A stretch of DNA of 8,098 bases. Origin: CAZMCH01 sp964564735. GTDB taxonomy: Bacteria > Poribacteria > DTPJ01. Shown here one piece after another: positions 4,630-8,098 of the stretch (the first letter of the stretch is position 1; every line of letters begins with the position of its first letter). The DNA lies in NCBI GenBank assembly GCA_964564735.1, contig CAZMCH010000137.1, positions 1-8,098 of the forward strand, in the 5' to 3' direction. The notes under the pieces were generated by a model that saw only the letters and a program-made list of their open reading frames with translations, was not told the DNA's origin and did no database searches. Position numbers and translations under genes: made by a program.

Positions 4630-6707
4630 TAGATCAACCACCAGCAATAACAATAATACATGCAGGCGAAATGAAATTATCTTTTGAATGCACTTCTGAT
4701 GGAATAATTTTATTAAGCCTAATAGACACAACAATAGATCAAGAATTGATGGCATCTCAAATTCTGCCGTTATTTTCTATTAAAATGCGAGATGTTGAAA
4801 CCAAAGAAGAAACACATCTGACAGCGGACACAGGCTGGAAGTCAACAAGCATTGAAAAAGGTAAAGACAGTTTTTCGCTTATTTGGGAAAATGATAATAT
4901 AAGAGCCATCCTTCATGGAAAAATTGATAACACAAAGAGCGCAGTATTTTGGAATTTTGATATAGAAAACAAAGATAAAACTATAAGTGTTTTGAGTGCC
5001 ATTTTTCCGCAAATTGGCATAGCTGATCTCGGTGAAAATGGCTGTGTATTCTTTCCAAGAGGACCGGGAGAAGTCCAGAAAGGCTTATGGGATAGGGATT
5101 TCAAACATCAGGGAGTTTATCCTGAACCATGGACGGTCATGCAATTCGTGTCAGCATACAACAGACAAACAGGCTTATATATAGCAACCCATGATCCCAA
5201 TGCAAGCACAAAGACAATATCCATAGAAAGCAGAACTAACGAAAAATCTGTTGTATTTACATTTGATCATCCAGCAGAGAACATGGGCGTTGGTGGCAAC
5301 GATTTTGAGTTAAGCGGTCATGCTGTCTGGCAGTTGCTTCGCGGTGATTGGTTTGATTCTGCAATGATCTATAAAAGTTGGCTAAAAGATAATGCCAGAT
5401 GGTATCCGAAACTTGGTAATGATGGGCGAAGCGATACACCTGACTGGATGAAAGAGCTTTGCGTTTGGGCGACAACCGGCGGAAATGCGGAACAAGTAGT
5501 GCCAAGAGTCAAACAATTCGCTGAATTTTTAGGTGTTCCAGTCGGTTTTCATTGGTATAATTGGCATCAGATACCTTTTGATAATGACTATCCACATTAC
5601 TTTCCTGTTACAGATGGCTTTGCTGAGGGCGTTCAGGAACTGCAAAGATCTGGCGTATATGTTATGCCGTATATCAACGGAAGGCTTTGGGATACAAGAG
5701 ACAAAGGGACTGAAGACTATCAATTTACAAGCGTAGCCCTGCCATCTGCGACAAAAGACGAAAACGGCGAAATATACACAGAAAGCTATGGTAGTGTAGA
5801 ATCAGATGGAAGCCCTGTCAAATTCGGTGTCATGTGTCCGACAACGGAACTATGGCAAACAAAGATACGTGATATATGTTTAAGATTGATAAACGAATAC
5901 AAAGTCAATGCGGTCTATATAGATCAAATCTCTGCAATGTCACCAAGATTATGTATGGATAAAGCGCATGGTCATCCGCTTGGCGGTGGGCATTGGTGGG
6001 TTGAGGGATATTGGGAAATGCTACAATCAATTCGTGATGCTATACCAAAAGACCGTATGCTAACTAGCGAATGTAACGCCGAAGCTTATACAAAATGGCT
6101 TGATGGTTATTTGTCATGGACTTGGCAATATGATGGTCAAGTGCCAGCGTTTCCTGCGGTATATGCAGGTGCAATACAGAATTTTGGTAGGGCATATCGA
6201 GGCGGTGAAACTGCAGACATTGCCCTAAAAATGAAGGCTGGACAACAGCTAGTTTTTGGAGAGCAAATCGGTTGGATCGATCCGAGTATCATAAACCAAA
6301 AGGAAAATGCTGATTTTTTCAGGCAAGTTGTTCGTTTGCGCTATAAATTAAGGGAATATTTCTATGCAGGAGAAATGCTCAGACCGCCATCTCTGACAGA
6401 TGACATGCCAAGTGTCAAAGCTGATTGGCAATGGGCTGGTAAATGGTGGGTTACAACTGACAGCGTTTTGACTGGTGCATGGAGAAGCAGAAATAAAGTT
6501 GTTTTAATCTTTGTCAATGTCAGTGATAGGGATTTATCTTCTAAGATTTCTTTTGATCATAAGGAATATGGTATAAATGACAGAATACTCTCGATTAAAT
6601 TAATAACTCAAGAAAGAGAAAAACTTGTCGATCCATCAATATTGGATAGCGAATTGTTTTTTACTGCTTATTCAGCGCAGGCATTGGAAATAGAGATTAA
6701 TGAATAA
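4626..6707 (+). CDS. Putative alpha-glycosidase-like protein, DUF6259 type
   Basis: This 693-residue protein resembles the uncharacterised DUF6259 family, distantly like GH36/GH101-type glycosidases. It has an N-terminal beta-sandwich (about 1-265), a TIM barrel (about 275-575) and a C-terminal beta domain (about 595-690). Barrel landmarks are HWYNWHQIPFD (309-319), YVMPYINGRLWD (345-356), VNAVYIDQI (427-435), a HGHPLGGGHWW block (448-458) and LTSECNAEAY (479-488). By analogy D433 would be the nucleophile and E482 the acid/base, which would make it a retaining enzyme; this is inference. There is no signal peptide, so it is cytoplasmic. The start ATG (4626) overlaps the mazG stop as ATGA with GGAG at 4611-4614, so translation is probably coupled. 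The DUF call is from memory; substrate unknown. Confidence 0.72.
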   Translation: MIDQPPAITIIHAGEMKLSFECTSDGIILLSLIDTTIDQELMASQILPLFSIKMRDVETKEETHLTADTGWKSTSIEKGKDSFSLIWENDNIRAILHGKIDNTKSAVFWNFDIENKDKTISVLSAIFPQIGIADLGENGCVFFPRGPGEVQKGLWDRDFKHQGVYPEPWTVMQFVSAYNRQTGLYIATHDPNASTKTISIESRTNEKSVVFTFDHPAENMGVGGNDFELSGHAVWQLLRGDWFDSAMIYKSWLKDNARWYPKLGNDGRSDTPDWMKELCVWATTGGNAEQVVPRVKQFAEFLGVPVGFHWYNWHQIPFDNDYPHYFPVTDGFAEGVQELQRSGVYVMPYINGRLWDTRDKGTEDYQFTSVALPSATKDENGEIYTESYGSVESDGSPVKFGVMCPTTELWQTKIRDICLRLINEYKVNAVYIDQISAMSPRLCMDKAHGHPLGGGHWWVEGYWEMLQSIRDAIPKDRMLTSECNAEAYTKWLDGYLSWTWQYDGQVPAFPAVYAGAIQNFGRAYRGGETADIALKMKAGQQLVFGEQIGWIDPSIINQKENADFFRQVVRLRYKLREYFYAGEMLRPPSLTDDMPSVKADWQWAGKWWVTTDSVLTGAWRSRNKVVLIFVNVSDRDLSSKISFDHKEYGINDRILSIKLITQEREKLVDPSILDSELFFTAYSAQALEIEINE

Positions 6708-6723
6708 ATTTGGGCATTATTCA

Positions 6724-6752
6724 TTGACAGTAAAATTTTGTTATGTTATTAT
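6724..6752 (+). promoter_or_regulatory. Sigma70 promoter for the LamG genes
   Basis: TTGACA (6724-6729) is exact consensus. TATTAT (6747-6752) matches five of six -10 positions, and the spacer is 17 bp. Transcription would start near 6759, about 63 nt before the LamG start. It lies just past the DUF6259-type gene, with no obvious terminator between them. Confidence 0.7.
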
Positions 6753-6821
6753 GATTTGGATTTCACGTTTGGTCAAATTGGCTTTGTAATATAGTTCCAA
6801 TATTTCTAAGGAGATGAGCTG

Positions 6822-7589
6822 ATGAAAAAATTTGTTTTATTTTGCTGTGTTTTAGTTTCAGTGTTTTTATTAACTGTTTCAGCAAAATCTGCTGTAACGC
6901 CTGAAATGGCAGTCGGAATGTGGTTATTTGATCAGGATGGTCAGGCATTAGATACAACAGGCAAAGGTCATGATGGGAAAGCTGATGGCAATGTCAAATG
7001 GGTTAATGGAAAATTTGGTAAAGCGATTGAGCTTGATGGTAATAGTGCCATTGTCATTGAACATAAAGCAGACATGAATTTGGAGAAATTTACGCTAATG
7101 GCATGGGTGAAAATACCAACTGCGCCGACAGACTGGTGGACAATTGCAGCGAAAGATGGCTGGCCTAATAGAAATTATGGTATATGGCTTGCATCTGGAA
7201 GCGGGCTTGCGCACCATTCATGGACATCAGGTGCCGCACCAAATAATAACGCAATTAATGCAGTAACACCTGTAACAGCAGGCGAATGGTTTCATGTTAC
7301 AGCAACCTATGATATGACTGTCAGCAAACTATACATTAATGGTAAACTCGATGCACAAGGTAGTTTTACAGATAAACCAAATACTACAGATGTTCAGTTC
7401 ATTGTCGGAAGAACCGCCAATGGTAGCTATAAGCTGGTAGGAGCAGTTGATGAATTGGCTTTGTTCAATCAAGCCTTGACTGAGCAAGACATAAATGAAA
7501 TAATGGCGAATGGTCTAACGCCTCTTATGACTTCTGTAACTCCTAAGACAAAGCTGACAACAACTTGGTCAGAAGTAAAGATTCGTTAA
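6822..7589 (+). CDS. Secreted LamG-like jellyroll protein
   Basis: This 255-residue exported protein consists of a Sec signal peptide (K2-K3, hydrophobic 4-20, likely cleavage after AKSA near residue 24) and a single LamG/concanavalin-like jellyroll (about 28-230). Family landmarks are GKGHDGKADG (47-56), GKFGKAIELDG (63-73), FTLMAWV (90-96), EWFHVTATYD (155-164), LYINGK (170-175) and the closing GAVDELALFNQALTEQDI (207-224). Such domains bind glycans or other ligands and are non-catalytic. No lipobox or membrane anchor is seen. The tail ends in KLTTTWSEVKIR (244-255), a short terminal motif I associate with Poribacteria-type secreted proteins; its role is unknown. AAGGAG lies just upstream of the ATG. 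It is followed after 35 bp by a paralogue, without a terminator. Confidence 0.85.
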   Translation: MKKFVLFCCVLVSVFLLTVSAKSAVTPEMAVGMWLFDQDGQALDTTGKGHDGKADGNVKWVNGKFGKAIELDGNSAIVIEHKADMNLEKFTLMAWVKIPTAPTDWWTIAAKDGWPNRNYGIWLASGSGLAHHSWTSGAAPNNNAINAVTPVTAGEWFHVTATYDMTVSKLYINGKLDAQGSFTDKPNTTDVQFIVGRTANGSYKLVGAVDELALFNQALTEQDINEIMANGLTPLMTSVTPKTKLTTTWSEVKIR

Positions 7590-7624
7590 ACATTTGCTAA
7601 AAATTATTTTTTGGAGGCGCAGAA

Positions 7625-8098
7625 ATGATTATTAGAAGACATTTATTTTATTTAACTTTGGCTTTGTTCTGCCTGATTTTTTCGGTTTCTGCTAATGCCA
7701 AAATGGATTCTATAGTAGGAGTATGGACTTTTGACAAAGACAATGACACATCTGACATTTCAGGAAATGGTCATAATGGCAAAGCAGAAGGCAAAATCAA
7801 ATGGGTAAATGGCAAGTTTGGCAAAGCGATTGAATTGGATGGAGCTAGTGCTGTTATAATAGAACACGCAAATGATATGAATTTGCAGACATTCACGCTA
7901 ATGGCATGGGTGAATATTCCAAATCCACCAACAGATTGGTGGACAATTGCTGCAAAAGATGGTTGGCCTAATAGAAATTACGGTTTATGGCTTGCATCAG
8001 GAACAGGTCTTGCGCATCATTCATGGACGTCAGGAGGAGCGCCAAACAACAATGCGATCAATGCTGTAACGCCAGTAGGACCAAAAGAATGGTTTCAT
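7625..8098 (+). CDS. Second secreted LamG-like protein (3' end outside window)
   Basis: An open frame of 158 codons starts at ATG 7625 with GGAGG at 7613-7617 and runs to the window edge. It has a signal peptide (RR at 4-5, a hydrophobic stretch, likely cleavage after SANA) and the first two thirds of a LamG jellyroll. Over 128 ungapped residues I count 98 identities (about 77%) with the preceding LamG protein, including the shared DWWTIAAKDGWPNRNYG block. It is therefore a tandem duplicate and most likely cotranscribed. The C-terminal end of the jellyroll and any KLTTTW-type tail lie beyond the window. Confidence 0.88.
   Translation, partial: MIIRRHLFYLTLALFCLIFSVSANAKMDSIVGVWTFDKDNDTSDISGNGHNGKAEGKIKWVNGKFGKAIELDGASAVIIEHANDMNLQTFTLMAWVNIPNPPTDWWTIAAKDGWPNRNYGLWLASGTGLAHHSWTSGGAPNNNAINAVTPVGPKEWFH

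Noticed and set aside
5529..5736. Small open frames on both strands inside the DUF6259-type gene
   Set aside because: They are shadows of a long gene with clear domain structure; no independent signal.
6822..6890. LamG protein as a lipoprotein because of the Cys pair in its leader
   Set aside because: C8 and C9 lie early in the hydrophobic core and there is no lipobox before a Cys at the cleavage site; an ordinary Sec signal peptide fits better.
1..8098. CRISPR array, tRNA, rRNA or defence/toxin system
   Set aside because: No regularly spaced repeats, no cloverleaf or rRNA-like sequence seen, and mazG here is the housekeeping two-domain form, not next to a toxin pair.

Overview
This is an AT-rich bacterial window with compact operon-like genes, clear Shine-Dalgarno sites and sigma70-type promoters. 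The best taxonomic clue is the LamG protein at 6822-7589. It ends in a short KLTTTW...K tail that I associate with secreted proteins of Candidatus Poribacteria and related uncultured lineages. A Gfo/Idh/MocA oxidoreductase, a sugar-isomerase-like TIM barrel, unusual glycosidase-like proteins and LamG proteins together fit that kind of polysaccharide-oriented genome. The assignment is an inference, not a proof.

Layout. Positions 1-551 hold no convincing gene but carry fragments of dispersed repeats, including a palindromic ATTCCCGC...GCGGGAAT element. A sugar phosphate isomerase/epimerase-like gene (552-1337, minus strand) is divergent from a GH-A-like TIM-barrel protein (1484-2635). The spacer between them contains a perfect-consensus sigma70 promoter reading rightward. 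Next come a Gfo/Idh/MocA oxidoreductase (2752-3744), preceded by an in-frame TTG-initiated mini-ORF, and a strong intrinsic terminator (3758-3782). A repeat hairpin then leads directly into mazG, which starts at TTG (3838-4629). mazG overlaps by 4 nt a large putative glycosidase of the DUF6259 type (4626-6707). A second good promoter (6724-6752) drives two secreted LamG paralogues in tandem. The second of these (from 7625) runs off the window.

How the genes may work together. The two glycosidase-like proteins, the oxidoreductase and the isomerase-like protein all lack signal peptides, so the locus looks like cytoplasmic processing of an imported saccharide. Oxidoreductase plus AP-endonuclease-2-type barrel is a pairing known from 3-keto-sugar chemistry. 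The LamG proteins are exported and probably bind glycans or surfaces. MazG is a housekeeping nucleotide pyrophosphohydrolase that appears to have been captured in the same transcript. The substrate cannot be read from the sequence. No tRNA, rRNA, CRISPR array, transposase or phage gene was seen.
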